64,000 nucleotides of DNA. It comes from C-114 sp963745405 (GTDB taxonomy: Bacteria; Chloroflexota; Limnocylindria; Limnocylindrales; CSP1-4). Positions 1-8,401 of the stretch are shown piece by piece. Under the pieces are notes generated by a model that had not been told where the DNA came from, did no database searches, and saw only the letters and a list, made by a program, of their open reading frames with translations. The first letter of the stretch is position 1, and the number at the start of each line of letters is the position of its first letter. Location: contig CAVUWY010000002.1 in assembly GCA_963745405.1 (NCBI GenBank), forward strand, positions 1,860,001 to 1,924,000, written 5' to 3'. A program made the translations under genes and the position numbers.

Positions 1-200
1 TACGCATCGGCCGCGGTCGGTGGCGGCAGGACGACCTGGAACTGTTCACCGCCCACCGCCTTGAGGATCTCAGGCGTAAAGCGAGCCAGGAGCGGTGACA
101 CCAGTCCGACGACCAGGAATACCGTCGCCACGACCGGGAGCCTGGTCGTGCGCCACTGCTCGAGGAGCTCCTTGCGCAGGAGGGTGACGAAGCCGGTCAC
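1..200 (-). CDS. ABC-2 type transporter permease, N-terminal part (cut by window edge)
   Basis: Only the first 66 residues are visible. They read as a short cytoplasmic N-terminus (GFVTLLRKELLEQWRTTR) followed by one hydrophobic segment (VVATVFLVVGLVSPLL), the usual opening of an ABC-2 permease. The GTG start at 198-200 shares GTGA with the stop of the upstream ATPase, so the two are translationally coupled and should form one exporter. Substrate cannot be inferred. The rest of the gene lies left of the window. Confidence 0.8.
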   Translation of the reverse strand, partial: MTGFVTLLRKELLEQWRTTRLPVVATVFLVVGLVSPLLARFTPEILKAVGGEQFQVVLPPPTAADA

Positions 201-1207
201 GGTCCGGGTACCGTTCGCGGCCTGATGAATCCCCGGCCGTCGAGATCGTTCGCCGACGGCGGTCCGACGAGCTCCAGGAAGACCTCCTCGAGGGTCGGCC
301 GGGCCCGTTCGAACGACTCGAGCGTGATGCCGGCCGCCACCACCACGGGCAGGATCGCCTCCGCGGCCGCCTCAGCATCGGCGACCCCCACGGTGATCGC
401 TCCCGACGCGAGCGATGCGTCGGTGACCCAGGGAGTCGCCCGAAGCTGGTCGACCAGCCTGCCCACCGCCGCGTCCTGGCCGGGTCCGGGTACGATCCGA
501 TAGATCGGCTTGGCGTGCGTAGCCAGCAAGTCGTCGAGAGGACCCTCCGTCACCCTCCGGCCGCGATCGAGGATCGCGACCCGATCGCAGATCCGCTCGG
601 CGTCCGCCAGGACGTGGGTCGAAACGACCACGGTCGCTTCGTTCCGCAGGTCCGCGATGAGCTCAAGGAGGTCGCGTCGTCCCTCCGGGTCGAGCGAGCT
701 GACCGGCTCGTCGAGGATCAGGAGTCGCGGCTGGTTCACGAGCGCCTGGCCGATCCCGAGCCGCTGGCGCATCCCGCCCGAATATCCGCCGATCCGCCGG
801 CCGGCGGCCGCCTCGAGACCGATCTGTTCGAGCACCGTCCGGACCCGCCCGGTGAGCGCCGGTCCTCTCAAGCCATGGAGCCGTCCGACGAACTCGAGTA
901 ATTCGCGTCCGGTCATCCAGCTGTAGAAGCGCGGATCCTGGTCCAGATAGCCGATGCGGGAATGGAGCTCGGGGACATCCGATCCGACGGGGATCCCCCC
1001 GACCGTCGCGCTACCTGCGCTCGCCCGGGCCAGCCCGGTCAGGATCCGGATGGTCGTCGTCTTGCCCGCCCCGTTCGGGCCGAGGAGGCCGAAGATCGAG
1101 CCGCCGGGCACGCTCAGGTCGAGGTGGTCCAAGGCGAGGATCGAGCCGAACTCCTTGGTCAGGCCGCGGACCTCGACAGCCGTCCCACCGTTTGCCGGGG
1201 CGGTCAT
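197..1207 (-). CDS. ABC transporter ATP-binding protein
   Basis: This 336-residue protein is the nucleotide-binding subunit of an ABC-2 exporter and would power the permease encoded directly downstream. Walker A is GPNGAGKT at about residues 43-50, the signature is YSGGMRQR at about 142-149, Walker B is LLILDEP at about 162-168, and the switch His is in VVSTHVL. The roughly 100 residues after the nucleotide-binding domain form the C-terminal extension usual in CcmA/DrrA-type ATPases. It starts at ATG overlapping the stop of the small upstream gene (ATGA) and ends in a GTGA overlap with the permease, so all three genes look like one operon. The transported substrate is unknown. Confidence 0.95.
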   Translation of the reverse strand: MTAPANGGTAVEVRGLTKEFGSILALDHLDLSVPGGSIFGLLGPNGAGKTTTIRILTGLARASAGSATVGGIPVGSDVPELHSRIGYLDQDPRFYSWMTGRELLEFVGRLHGLRGPALTGRVRTVLEQIGLEAAAGRRIGGYSGGMRQRLGIGQALVNQPRLLILDEPVSSLDPEGRRDLLELIADLRNEATVVVSTHVLADAERICDRVAILDRGRRVTEGPLDDLLATHAKPIYRIVPGPGQDAAVGRLVDQLRATPWVTDASLASGAITVGVADAEAAAEAILPVVVAAGITLESFERARPTLEEVFLELVGPPSANDLDGRGFIRPRTVPGP

Positions 1208-1413
1208 TCGTCCTCCCGCCCGGCGACGAAGTAGACGATCGGCCCGACGATGTTGATGAACACGATGACGAGCACCCAGACGAGCTTGTTGCCGCCGCGA
1301 ACCCGTCGTTCCTCGCGACCGAGGTCGATCAACGCTGCGATCAGCAGGCCGACCTGTATCACGATGATCGGCGCGACCAGGGCAACGATCTGTTCGGGAT
1401 TCAGCTCGGCCAT
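1204..1413 (-). CDS. small PLDc_N-type membrane protein
   Basis: A 69-residue protein starting MAELNPEQ. It has two hydrophobic segments (IVALVAPIIVIQVGLLIAAL and VWVLVIVFINIVGPIVYF) separated by a short basic loop, and ends in a charged tail. This is the layout of PLDc_N (phospholipase D nuclease N-terminal) mini-proteins, which are often encoded beside ABC-2 exporters. A longer reading frame extends to 1569, but its first 52 residues are low-complexity Pro/Ala/Arg and do not resemble protein, so I use the ATG at 1413. Its stop overlaps the ATPase start (ATGA). The role is probably as an accessory to the exporter, which is inference from position. Confidence 0.75.
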   Translation of the reverse strand: MAELNPEQIVALVAPIIVIQVGLLIAALIDLGREERRVRGGNKLVWVLVIVFINIVGPIVYFVAGREDE

Positions 1414-1556
1414 CAGTGGTTCTCGCCGTCCCCGGGCGGCAGGATCGCCCCGAGGATGCGCCGCATTCGACCGGGTCGGGGCGGCTCCGCCAGGAGAGGC
1501 TGGAGGACCCGGGCGAACTCCAGTATCGGTCGAATTCGCCGATGAGCCTTCATCCG

Positions 1557-2999
1557 TCATGGCCCCCATACGGTCGGCGCGCCGACCACCAATGTCGGAT
1601 CGCTCGGGTCGCCCACGCCGCAGAGCGGCACCACGGTCGTGGCGGGTACTTCGGCGAAACCCCAGGCGGACGCTCCGGGCTTCGCGTCGACGCTTGCCAG
1701 GAGGGATACCCAGGAGGGGACCTGATCGGTCGCCGCGTTGAAGGTCCGGGCGAGGGCCACGATGTCGTCCACCGTGTGGGGGGCGACCGCGGTCAGGAGG
1801 AGCAGGGTCGTCCGGGTGTCACCGTCGTTCTGGAAGCGGACCAGCGTGGCTCCGGGGCCGGTCGGTGCCGATCCGAGCGAGCAGCGGACGCCGTCCGAGG
1901 TGAAGCTCACCGGTCCGCCGAGCCTGAAGGGACTCGCAGCCGGAGGACCCTGGCGGAGGTGCGCCAGGATAGCCGACGTCACCATCGTCGGGTCGGCCGC
2001 CGTGGCTGCGGACATCGTCCGCCCGCCGGCGCCCGGCTCGATCCGGCCCGGCATCGTCGAGGTCGTCCCGACCGTCAGCCGCAGTTGCTGCCAGTGCATC
2101 AGTGACGGCTCCAGGAGCGCCATGGCCGCAGTCTCGTCCCACAGGTATTGGCCCCGCTCCACCCCGGTCAGGAACGGGTTGCGTGCGAACAGCTCCAGGG
2201 CGACGTCTGCCGCCGCCGTTCGGGGATCGACCAGGAGCTGTGCCGCGATGTCCGACGGGACCGGGATGGCATCGGTCGCGTCGAGCGGGATGAGCGAGAT
2301 GGGGATGCTGGTCGACATCACCGCGGTGATCGACCGGGGATCGGCCGCGAAGTTCGCCTCGACCGGCGCCGACCACAGGACCCCATCCCTGTAGACATTG
2401 CCGGGGTGGGAGATCGTCCCACCCATGGCCACGATCTGAGCGATGTGCGGCGGCAGGGCCGGATCGGCCGCCAGAGCGTCGGCCAGATTGGTCCATGGTG
2501 CAAGCTCGAGGATCGTGGTCGGTACGGGACTCGCATGGATGATCTCGGCCAGGAGTGTCGAGGCAGCCGGAGTCGTGATGACGGGGACTTCGGGCAACGT
2601 GATCCCGAACGCCGCATCGGCGCCGGCCCGCCAGGCGTCGGGGAACGCGACGGCGGGCGGCAGGGCCTGCCGCCGGCCGCAGGCCACCGGGATGGGCAGC
2701 GCGTCGAGCCGCTCGAGGAGAGCGCGCACATTGTCGAGTCCCGGATAGCAGTGGACCAGACCGGTTCCCGCCACGGTGATCGCCCGCACGCTCACCCGGG
2801 CATCCCCAAGCACCAGGGCGATCGCGACGAGATCGTCATCGCTCAGGTCGGTGTCGATCACCACGGGCCGTGGTGTTGTGGTCGGTGACGTGGTCGACGC
2901 GGCGGACAGCGTCGGTTTCGGAGTGGTCGTCGGCCCGGTAGTGCCCGCCTGGCAGGCCCCGATGAGCAGGGCGAGCACGACCGCCGAGAGGCGATGCAT
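1557..2999 (-). CDS. inosine-uridine nucleoside hydrolase-like lipoprotein
   Basis: A 480-residue secreted protein. The N-terminus is a lipoprotein signal (LLIGAC, Cys at residue 16) followed by a Thr/Pro linker. The calcium-site motif of nucleoside hydrolases is present as VVIDTDLSDDDLVAI near residue 46; the canonical form is DTDPGxDD, so the Asp cluster is kept but PG is replaced by LS. Further family motifs are ILELAPWTNLADAL, VAMGGTISHPGN and APVEANFAADP. The protein is longer than the usual 310-350 residues because of a C-terminal extension of about 130 residues that I do not recognise. It probably hydrolyses a nucleoside or related N-glycoside outside the membrane. It lies 143 bases upstream of the PLDc_N/ABC cassette on the same strand. 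Confidence 0.85.
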   Translation of the reverse strand: MHRLSAVVLALLIGACQAGTTGPTTTPKPTLSAASTTSPTTTPRPVVIDTDLSDDDLVAIALVLGDARVSVRAITVAGTGLVHCYPGLDNVRALLERLDALPIPVACGRRQALPPAVAFPDAWRAGADAAFGITLPEVPVITTPAASTLLAEIIHASPVPTTILELAPWTNLADALAADPALPPHIAQIVAMGGTISHPGNVYRDGVLWSAPVEANFAADPRSITAVMSTSIPISLIPLDATDAIPVPSDIAAQLLVDPRTAAADVALELFARNPFLTGVERGQYLWDETAAMALLEPSLMHWQQLRLTVGTTSTMPGRIEPGAGGRTMSAATAADPTMVTSAILAHLRQGPPAASPFRLGGPVSFTSDGVRCSLGSAPTGPGATLVRFQNDGDTRTTLLLLTAVAPHTVDDIVALARTFNAATDQVPSWVSLLASVDAKPGASAWGFAEVPATTVVPLCGVGDPSDPTLVVGAPTVWGP

Positions 3000-3194
3000 G
3001 CGGTCAATGTCGCGGTCCTCGCCGGGCCGCGCCAGTGCCGAAGGGACCAGATCGATGCGACGCTCGCCTCAGTCCAGAGCGCACAACCGAAAGGGCGTGG
3101 ATCGGACCTCGGACTCGTCCCGGACCGGCACTTCGCCCTACCCCGCGACGTCCGGCGTGTTCGGCGAGTGTGCGGGCCGGAGCGGTACGATCAG

Positions 3195-3671
3195 CTAGTC
3201 GTCGGAAGCGGGTCGGTCATCGTGCCAGAACGTCGCCAGCGCTTCGGCGACTGCCCGTTGCTGGCTCAAGGTCAACCGGCGCCCGAATTCGCGCTCGATG
3301 ACCTTCAGGTGGTCCGCGAATGCCGCATCGTGGCGCCGCCTTCCTTCGGCCGTCAGCACGATCCGGACACCGCGCCGGTCACCTGGCACCGCCTCGCGAT
3401 GGACCAGGCCGGCTGCCTCGATCCGATCCACGAGGCGAGTCAGGCCGCTCCTGGTGAAGAGCGATCGCTGCTCGAGTTCCTGCATCCGCAGTCCGTGTTC
3501 TGGGGCGTCGTACAGCTGCGCGAGGACGTCGAGCCAGGTCAGCGGGAACCCGGCCTGTTCGAGGAGCTGAGGCTCCGCCACCTGGAGCGTCCGCGACGCG
3601 GCGAAGAGAACGCCGCGCCAGGCATCGTTCCATAGAGCGGTGGGCCGGCTGGCATCTTCCTCTTCGCTCAT
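3195..3671 (-). CDS. MarR family transcriptional regulator
   Basis: A 158-residue winged-helix regulator. The helix-turn-helix is around LRMQELEQRSLFTRSGLTRLVDRIE (about residues 61-85), followed by the wing RREAVPGDRRGVRIVLTAEGR and the C-terminal dimerisation helix. The size is typical for MarR. It is divergent from the small protein at 3814, and the 142-base space between them holds a candidate promoter and inverted repeat, so it may repress that gene and itself. No clear Shine-Dalgarno sequence precedes the ATG. Confidence 0.9.
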   Translation of the reverse strand: MSEEEDASRPTALWNDAWRGVLFAASRTLQVAEPQLLEQAGFPLTWLDVLAQLYDAPEHGLRMQELEQRSLFTRSGLTRLVDRIEAAGLVHREAVPGDRRGVRIVLTAEGRRRHDAAFADHLKVIEREFGRRLTLSQQRAVAEALATFWHDDRPASDD

Positions 3672-3707
3672 GGGTGCACGATACAGGAGGGTCTCTGTCT
3701 CTGCAAC

Positions 3708-3754
3708 ATCTGTTCATTCAGTAGTTGACAAGACAGATACTGATGGCGCAGGAT
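3708..3754 (+). promoter_or_regulatory. candidate promoter with overlapping inverted repeat (MarR operator?)
   Basis: TTGACA at 3725-3730 matches the -35 consensus, and CAGGAT at 3749-3754 is a weak -10 at 18-base spacing. ATCTGT (3708-3713) and ACAGAT (3733-3738) form an inverted repeat whose right arm lies in the promoter spacer. The arms are far apart for a MarR site, so this is tentative. Confidence 0.35.
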
Positions 3755-3813
3755 GCAGGCAGGAGCAGCGGCGCGACATACGAGCCTGACTCCTGCCAGC
3801 CGGAGGCATCACG

Positions 3814-4083
3814 ATGACCACGCTCTTCGTTCGTCACGAGGTCGCCGATTACGGGGAGTGGCGGCGGGTCTACGACGGATTCTCGCCGACCCAGAAGTCT
3901 CTCGGGGTCCAGGAGCAGGCCGTCTACCAGGCGATCGGCAACCCCAACGACATCACCGTCCGCCACGAATTCGCGACGCTCGAGGCGGCCCAGGCGTTCG
4001 GCGGCAGCCCAGAGCTCCGCGCCGCGATGCACGATGCCGGCGTTCAGGGAGTCCCCACGGTCTGGTTCACGACGCGTTCCTGA
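3814..4083 (+). CDS. small ABM/ferredoxin-fold-like protein, monooxygenase family-like
   Basis: An 89-residue soluble protein. The opening TLFVRHEVADYGEWRRVYD and the later VRHEFATLEAAQAF resemble the beta-alpha-beta units of small dimeric alpha/beta-barrel (antibiotic-biosynthesis-monooxygenase-like) proteins. A strong ribosome binding site (CGGAGG at 3801-3806) sits 7 bases before the ATG. It is divergent from the MarR gene and followed by a strong hairpin, so it is a single-gene transcript. The exact substrate is unknown, and a stress-response role is only suggested by the MarR neighbour. Confidence 0.75.
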   Translation: MTTLFVRHEVADYGEWRRVYDGFSPTQKSLGVQEQAVYQAIGNPNDITVRHEFATLEAAQAFGGSPELRAAMHDAGVQGVPTVWFTTRS

Positions 4084-4113
4084 ATAACACGGTTGAGTGC
4101 CGCCACAACGGAT

Positions 4114-4143
4114 CGAGACGGGCGCCGAATGGCGCCCGTCTCG
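4114..4143. terminator. intrinsic-terminator-like hairpin between convergent genes
   Basis: A perfect 13-base-pair stem (4114-4126 with 4131-4143) closes a GAAT loop 30 bases after the stop of the rightward gene and 22 bases before the stop of the leftward membrane-protein gene. There is no U-tract, which is common in very G+C-rich genomes. It could serve both strands. Confidence 0.7.
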
Positions 4144-4165
4144 TGTCAGCGGGAGCGATCCCCCA

Positions 4166-5251
4166 TCAGGTTCGGCCCGCCGGGCCTCGTAGCCTCGGGC
4201 GGGAACGACCTCCGTGGATACCCAACAGGACCTCCGTCCCCACCGTGAGGATGAAGACCGCCGTCGCGACGACGACAAGAAGGCCGCCGAGCTCGGCCAG
4301 TCCGGCGCCGGACGTGCTCGGTCCGGCGAGCGACCAGAGGGCGTCGCGAAAGGCGAGGGCGAGCGGTACGGCTGCCGCAGCGACGACGCTCCCGTCGGTC
4401 ACGCGCCGTCGGATCGTTCCCATCGCATGGTCCGGACGGACGAGGCCGAGGTACGAGCCTGCACCGACCGCGAAGGCGAACATCCCGCAGGTGGCCACGC
4501 CGAAGGAGAGGACCAGTATCGGTCCCACCCCGTCCTCACGAGCCGCGAAAGCGGCAAAGGAGGTTCCGAAGAGGGCTGCGAAGAATCCTGCCGCGGCGAA
4601 CGGATGGCGACGGACCAGCGCCGCCGGGCGGCGCTCCATCCAGCTCACGAATGCGGACGTCGGGCGGCGGAGGGGTCCGAGCCGTCGGGACCCGATCGCG
4701 GCGAGGGTAAGCGCGTCGGCGAGACCATCCGGCTCGCCTCGTGGCTCGGCCGCCCGCCGACTGGCCGCCGCAGCGCGCCACAGCCGCATGGATGCCCACG
4801 AAGCCATCACACTCGTCGCCAGAAGTGACCCCACGAGTACCACCGTCGTCGCGTCCCAGGTCGCTCTCTGGGCTCCTACGCCCACGCTGATCCAGTCCAC
4901 GACGACGGTTACGGCGACCGTCCCCAGCACGACCACGCTCGCTCGCACGGCGCCCACGAACCGCGCCATGGGCAGGGGAGCGTCCCGACGACACAGGAGA
5001 GCCCGGATGAGTATGAGGGCCATGCCGAGCGGGACCAGGAAGATCGCGAATGAGGTGGCCACGTCGTATGGATCGTTCTGCCACGGCGCATGAACGTAGA
5101 TGGGCTTGATCTCCTTGGCCGTGAATGCGAAGGCCACGAAGACGACCGCAGCCGCAAGGGTCGCCATGACCGCTCGGCCGGCGACAGCCCGGCGCGGGTC
5201 GCCGACAGGCAGGGCGAGAACGGCCGGAACCGCAGGATCGGTTATCCCCAT
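4166..5251 (-). CDS. hypothetical integral membrane protein
   Basis: A 361-residue protein with about seven or eight hydrophobic segments, for example ATLAAAVVFVAFAF, SFAIFLVPLGMALILI, ASVVVLGTVAVTVVV, VVLVGSLLATSV, FAAAGFFAALFGTSFAAF and VVATAVFILTVGTEVLL. A charged Ala/Arg stretch in the middle (about residues 165-205) is probably cytoplasmic. I do not recognise a family or catalytic motif. It follows the VOC-protein gene by 36 bases on the same strand and may be co-transcribed with it. Confidence 0.75.
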   Translation of the reverse strand: MGITDPAVPAVLALPVGDPRRAVAGRAVMATLAAAVVFVAFAFTAKEIKPIYVHAPWQNDPYDVATSFAIFLVPLGMALILIRALLCRRDAPLPMARFVGAVRASVVVLGTVAVTVVVDWISVGVGAQRATWDATTVVLVGSLLATSVMASWASMRLWRAAAASRRAAEPRGEPDGLADALTLAAIGSRRLGPLRRPTSAFVSWMERRPAALVRRHPFAAAGFFAALFGTSFAAFAAREDGVGPILVLSFGVATCGMFAFAVGAGSYLGLVRPDHAMGTIRRRVTDGSVVAAAAVPLALAFRDALWSLAGPSTSGAGLAELGGLLVVVATAVFILTVGTEVLLGIHGGRSRPRLRGPAGRT

Positions 5252-5287
5252 CAGACGCCGACGCTCGCGATCCCGCCCGATCGCCCG

Positions 5288-5707
5288 TCAGGCCGAGGGC
5301 ACCGCTATCTGGCCGACCTCGATGAGATGGCCGTCCGGATCGCGGATGTAGGCGCGGATCTCACGGCCGTGATCCTTCGGCTCCGTCAGGAATTCGGCGC
5401 CCCGCGCCGTCCAGTCCCGGTACGCCTTCGCGATGTCCGCTACCCGTAGGTTCAGGAAGGCACTGGTGCGATGGAGGTCAGCGGGTGTCTCGAGCGTCAC
5501 GGTCGGTTTGTCGTCGGTCGGACCCCCACCTTCGTTCAGGATCAGCCAGCTATTCGCGACCTTGATGATGACCGGGTCACGCTCCAGGACGACCTTGCCG
5601 CCGAAGACCGTGCGATAGAACTCACGAGATCGATCCTGATCCGAGACGACCAGAAAATGGGTGACGACGAAGCCTTCCTTCGGGGCGGGAAAGTCATCAG
5701 CGTTCAT
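5288..5707 (-). CDS. VOC-superfamily (glyoxalase/bleomycin-resistance-like) protein
   Basis: A 139-residue protein with two beta-alpha-beta-beta-beta modules. The start FVVTHFLVVSDQDRSREFYRTVFGGKVV and the end IRAYIRDPDGHLIEVGQ are the classic vicinal-oxygen-chelate signatures, with His and Glu positions suited to metal binding. A GAGG ribosome binding site lies 7 bases upstream of the ATG. It sits between the S49 peptidase and the membrane-protein gene on the same strand. Members include lyases, dioxygenases and resistance proteins, so the substrate cannot be assigned. Confidence 0.88.
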   Translation of the reverse strand: MNADDFPAPKEGFVVTHFLVVSDQDRSREFYRTVFGGKVVLERDPVIIKVANSWLILNEGGGPTDDKPTVTLETPADLHRTSAFLNLRVADIAKAYRDWTARGAEFLTEPKDHGREIRAYIRDPDGHLIEVGQIAVPSA

Positions 5708-5759
5708 TCGGCGACCTCATACGTGCAGTAGACAGAAAAGTCGATCGTGCCCCGGATCC

Positions 5760-6581
5760 CTACGTCCGGAGCCGGCTGCCCAGTCGCATCTCGATCTCCT
5801 CGGCGACCGATGCTGAGAGGCTCGTCCCGAAGCTCCCCGCCAGCCGCTGGAATAGCGGCCTCCGCAGCCGGACCGTCGCGGACTTCGCCGGGACGCCGGC
5901 TGCTTTCGCGGCGATCTCGACCGCCCGCTCGAGGTCGCCGATCTCGTCGACCAGGCCGAGGTCGAGCGCCTCGAGGCCGAGCCATACCTCGCCCGTCGCG
6001 AGCTTGCGGGCGCGTTCCTCGCTCATCCGCCGACCGGTCGCGACCCGTCCGACGAACGCGTCGTAGAAGGCGTCGACGATAGCCTGCTCCTTGACGCGCT
6101 CCTCCTCCGTCTCGTCGCGCCATGGCGCGCCGGTCCCCTTGAGGCGGCCGGCGCGGTTCTCGCTGACGGTCACGCCGAGACGGTCGAGCAGTCGCGGCAG
6201 GCGCGGCGAGGCCGAGATGACGCCGATCGAGCCGACGATCGCGTGGGGCTGGGTGAGGATCGTGGGCGCGGCGAGCGCCGCGAGGTAGGAGCCCGAGGCG
6301 CCGACGCCCCGGATCGCGGCGACAAGCGGCTTGCTCGCTGCCAACCGCTCGAGGGCGAGGAACATGTCATCGCTCGCCGTGGCCGACCCGCCCGGTGAGT
6401 CGACGTCGAGCGCCACCGCCGGCACCCGCTTCGATTCGCGGAGACGCCGGACGAGCTCGATCCAGTCGGCGGTCCGGGCACCGCCCCCGATCGGGCCATA
6501 GAGGCGGAGGACTGCGACGCGGTCGGGACGCATGCGCCCGACGTACGGTCCGATGACGGGGACGCGACGGATCACGCTCAT
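5760..6581 (-). CDS. sppA: S49 family signal peptide peptidase (SppA-like)
   Basis: A 273-residue serine protease of the short, single-domain S49 type that degrades leftover signal peptides at the membrane. The fold motif DVDSPGG is at about residues 59-65, the catalytic serine is Ser96 in GVGASGSYLAA, and the catalytic lysine is probably Lys148 in NRAGRLKGTG. The Ser/Lys dyad therefore appears complete. There is no strong N-terminal transmembrane segment, which is unusual for SppA and suggests a soluble or peripherally attached form. It heads a leftward run with the VOC and membrane-protein genes. Confidence 0.9.
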   Translation of the reverse strand: MSVIRRVPVIGPYVGRMRPDRVAVLRLYGPIGGGARTADWIELVRRLRESKRVPAVALDVDSPGGSATASDDMFLALERLAASKPLVAAIRGVGASGSYLAALAAPTILTQPHAIVGSIGVISASPRLPRLLDRLGVTVSENRAGRLKGTGAPWRDETEEERVKEQAIVDAFYDAFVGRVATGRRMSEERARKLATGEVWLGLEALDLGLVDEIGDLERAVEIAAKAAGVPAKSATVRLRRPLFQRLAGSFGTSLSASVAEEIEMRLGSRLRT

Positions 6582-6730
6582 CAGGGCAGCCTAGCCCATC
6601 ATCTCGATCGGGGCACGGACCATCGCGAGGCGTCGACACGCGGGAGTCCCACAGTCTGGTAGCGGACGACGGCCGGCTTCCACGGCGGTCACGGGAAGCC
6701 TCTCCGGTTCCGTTCCGTCTGTCCTGGGCG

Positions 6731-7693
6731 TCAGTGCACCCGAGGGATCGTCAGCCGAAACGTCGATCCCACTCCCAGCTGGCTCGTGACCGTCAGGTGG
6801 CCACCCGACCGCTCCGCCAGACTCCGCGCGATCGTCAGGCCGAGGCCGCTGCCAGCTGGACTTCCGGCATCGGACCTGACTCGATGGAATGGTTCGAAGA
6901 TCCGTTCCAGGTCGACAGCCGCGATGCCCGGGCCGCGATCGGACACCTCGACGACCCCCTCGCGGTCGAGTGCCGTCACCGTCACCGCGATCTGAGCAGA
7001 TGGCCCGCCGTATCTGAGGGCGTTGTCGAGAAGGTTCGTGAGGATCCGGTCGCAGCCATCCGGCTCGCCGCGGACGCGCAGGTCGGGGACCAGGTTCACC
7101 CGGACCTGTCCGACATCCGGGTGGGCGACCTGGAAGGTCGCGATCGACTCGGCGACCGCGACCGACAGATCGAAAGGCTCAGCTGCCGGCTCGAGCATCC
7201 GATCGTCCGTCCGGGCGAGGAGGAGCAGATCGTTCGTGATACGAGTGAGGCGCTCGGCCGAAGAGACGATCTCGGTCATCCCGGTCCGGAGGTCCTCCGT
7301 CGACATGGATGTCTCGAGCCCGCTCTCGGCGGTCGCCCGGATCGCTGCGAGCGGGGTGCGCATCTCATGCGAGGCATCGGCGACGAATCGTCGCTGCCGG
7401 ACATGGGCGTCACGGATGGGTCGAAGCGTTCGACCGGCCAGCACCCACGCAGCCGCGCCGATGAGGGCGATCGTGACGACGTTCGTCATGACCAGGGCGA
7501 TCCCGACCCGTTCGAGTGCGACCCGATAAGCGAGGCCGGCGGCCTGTTCGGACGACAGATCGGGCGCGACATCGAAGGCCGGTCCGAGGACGGTCTGGAA
7601 GGCGAGATAGAAGACCACGCTGAAGGCGCCCAGGACGATCGCGAACAGGCCGATGTAGAGGAGGGTGAGTCTCCGCCGCGCGCGCTGGAACAT
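6731..7693 (-). CDS. sensor histidine kinase
   Basis: A 320-residue membrane sensor. Transmembrane helices are at about 11-33 and 63-86 with a short 30-residue extracellular loop, then a HisKA domain with the phospho-acceptor His109 in DASHEMRTPL. The HATPase domain has N box TNLLDNALRYG, G1 VSDRGPGI, F box FEPFHRV and G2 GSGLGLTI, all intact. The ATG at 7693 overlaps the stop of the response regulator (ATGA), so I use it rather than the longer frame that runs back to 8263 through the regulator gene. The small external loop suggests it senses a membrane-proximal signal. It partners with the adjacent OmpR-type regulator. Confidence 0.93.
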   Translation of the reverse strand: MFQRARRRLTLLYIGLFAIVLGAFSVVFYLAFQTVLGPAFDVAPDLSSEQAAGLAYRVALERVGIALVMTNVVTIALIGAAAWVLAGRTLRPIRDAHVRQRRFVADASHEMRTPLAAIRATAESGLETSMSTEDLRTGMTEIVSSAERLTRITNDLLLLARTDDRMLEPAAEPFDLSVAVAESIATFQVAHPDVGQVRVNLVPDLRVRGEPDGCDRILTNLLDNALRYGGPSAQIAVTVTALDREGVVEVSDRGPGIAAVDLERIFEPFHRVRSDAGSPAGSGLGLTIARSLAERSGGHLTVTSQLGVGSTFRLTIPRVH

Positions 7694-8376
7694 CACTCGG
7701 CCCGGTCCGGCGCCCGGAGTCGATAGCCGGAACCCCGCACCGTCTCTATCAGGCCATTGCGGCGGCCGTCGTCCACCTTGCGACGCAGGCTGCGGATGTA
7801 GACCTCGACGATGTTGGACTCGGCGACGAAATCGGCATCCCAGAGGAGATCGAGTAAGCGATCCTGGGTGAACAGCTGGCCCGGGTGGCGGGCGAGGAGC
7901 TCGAGGAGGGCGAACTCCCGAGCGGTGAGCCGGATGGGTCGGCCGGCGCGTTCGACTCGCATCTCGGCCGGGTCGAGGACCAGGTCGCCGACCTTGATGC
8001 TCGCCGCTCGTGCAGGCCCCAGCCGCCGCCGCAGTGCGCGCAGCCTCGCCCGCAGCTCGGCGACCTCGAATGGCTTGGCCAGGTAGTCGTCGGCGCCCCG
8101 GTCGAGGCCGGCGACGCGGTCTTCGACGCCGTCGCGGGCGGTCAGCATGAGGACCGGCGCCGAGAAGCCCGATTCGCGCAGGCGACTGCACACCGCGAGC
8201 CCGTCCAGGCCGGGAAGGACGACGTCGAGGATGACCATCTCGTAGGGGTATGTGCGCGCCCATCGGAGCGCCTCGAGCCCGTCGCGGACGACATCGACGG
8301 CGTGACCATCGGCCGTCAGGACGACCTTGATGCCGTCCCCGATCGCAGCCTCATCCTCCACGACTAGGACTCGCAG
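7693..8376 (-). CDS. OmpR/PhoB family response regulator (probable CTG start)
   Basis: A two-domain regulator of 227 residues if begun at CTG. The receiver domain has the acidic pair in VLVVEDEA, phospho-acceptor Asp51 in MVILDVVLPG, Thr in LMLTARD and Lys in LAKPFE. The C-terminal winged helix has LTAREFALLELLARHPGQLFT and RSLRRKVDDG..ETVRGSGYRL. The first ATG/GTG in frame is GTG at 8361, which would delete the first beta strand. CTG at 8374-8376, 6 bases after GGAGG (8383-8387), restores the canonical start RVLVVEDEA, and no ATG, GTG or TTG occurs in the frame between there and the upstream gene's end. Operon partner: the histidine kinase (ATGA overlap). Confidence 0.9.
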   Translation of the reverse strand: MRVLVVEDEAAIGDGIKVVLTADGHAVDVVRDGLEALRWARTYPYEMVILDVVLPGLDGLAVCSRLRESGFSAPVLMLTARDGVEDRVAGLDRGADDYLAKPFEVAELRARLRALRRRLGPARAASIKVGDLVLDPAEMRVERAGRPIRLTAREFALLELLARHPGQLFTQDRLLDLLWDADFVAESNIVEVYIRSLRRKVDDGRRNGLIETVRGSGYRLRAPDRAE

Positions 8377-8387
8377 GGTCGACCTCC
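8374..8387 (-). promoter_or_regulatory. ribosome binding site and CTG start codon of the response regulator
   Basis: On the minus strand GGAGG (8387-8383) is followed by a 6-base spacer and CTG (8376-8374). The spacing is optimal and the CTG begins the residues expected at the head of a receiver domain. Confidence 0.6.
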
Positions 8388-8401
8388 GAAGCTCGCGCGG
8401 A

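Noticed and set aside
7694..8263. Upstream extension of the histidine kinase frame.
   Set aside because: It overlaps the response regulator in another frame and has no protein-like sequence; ATG 7693 with ATGA overlap is the better start.
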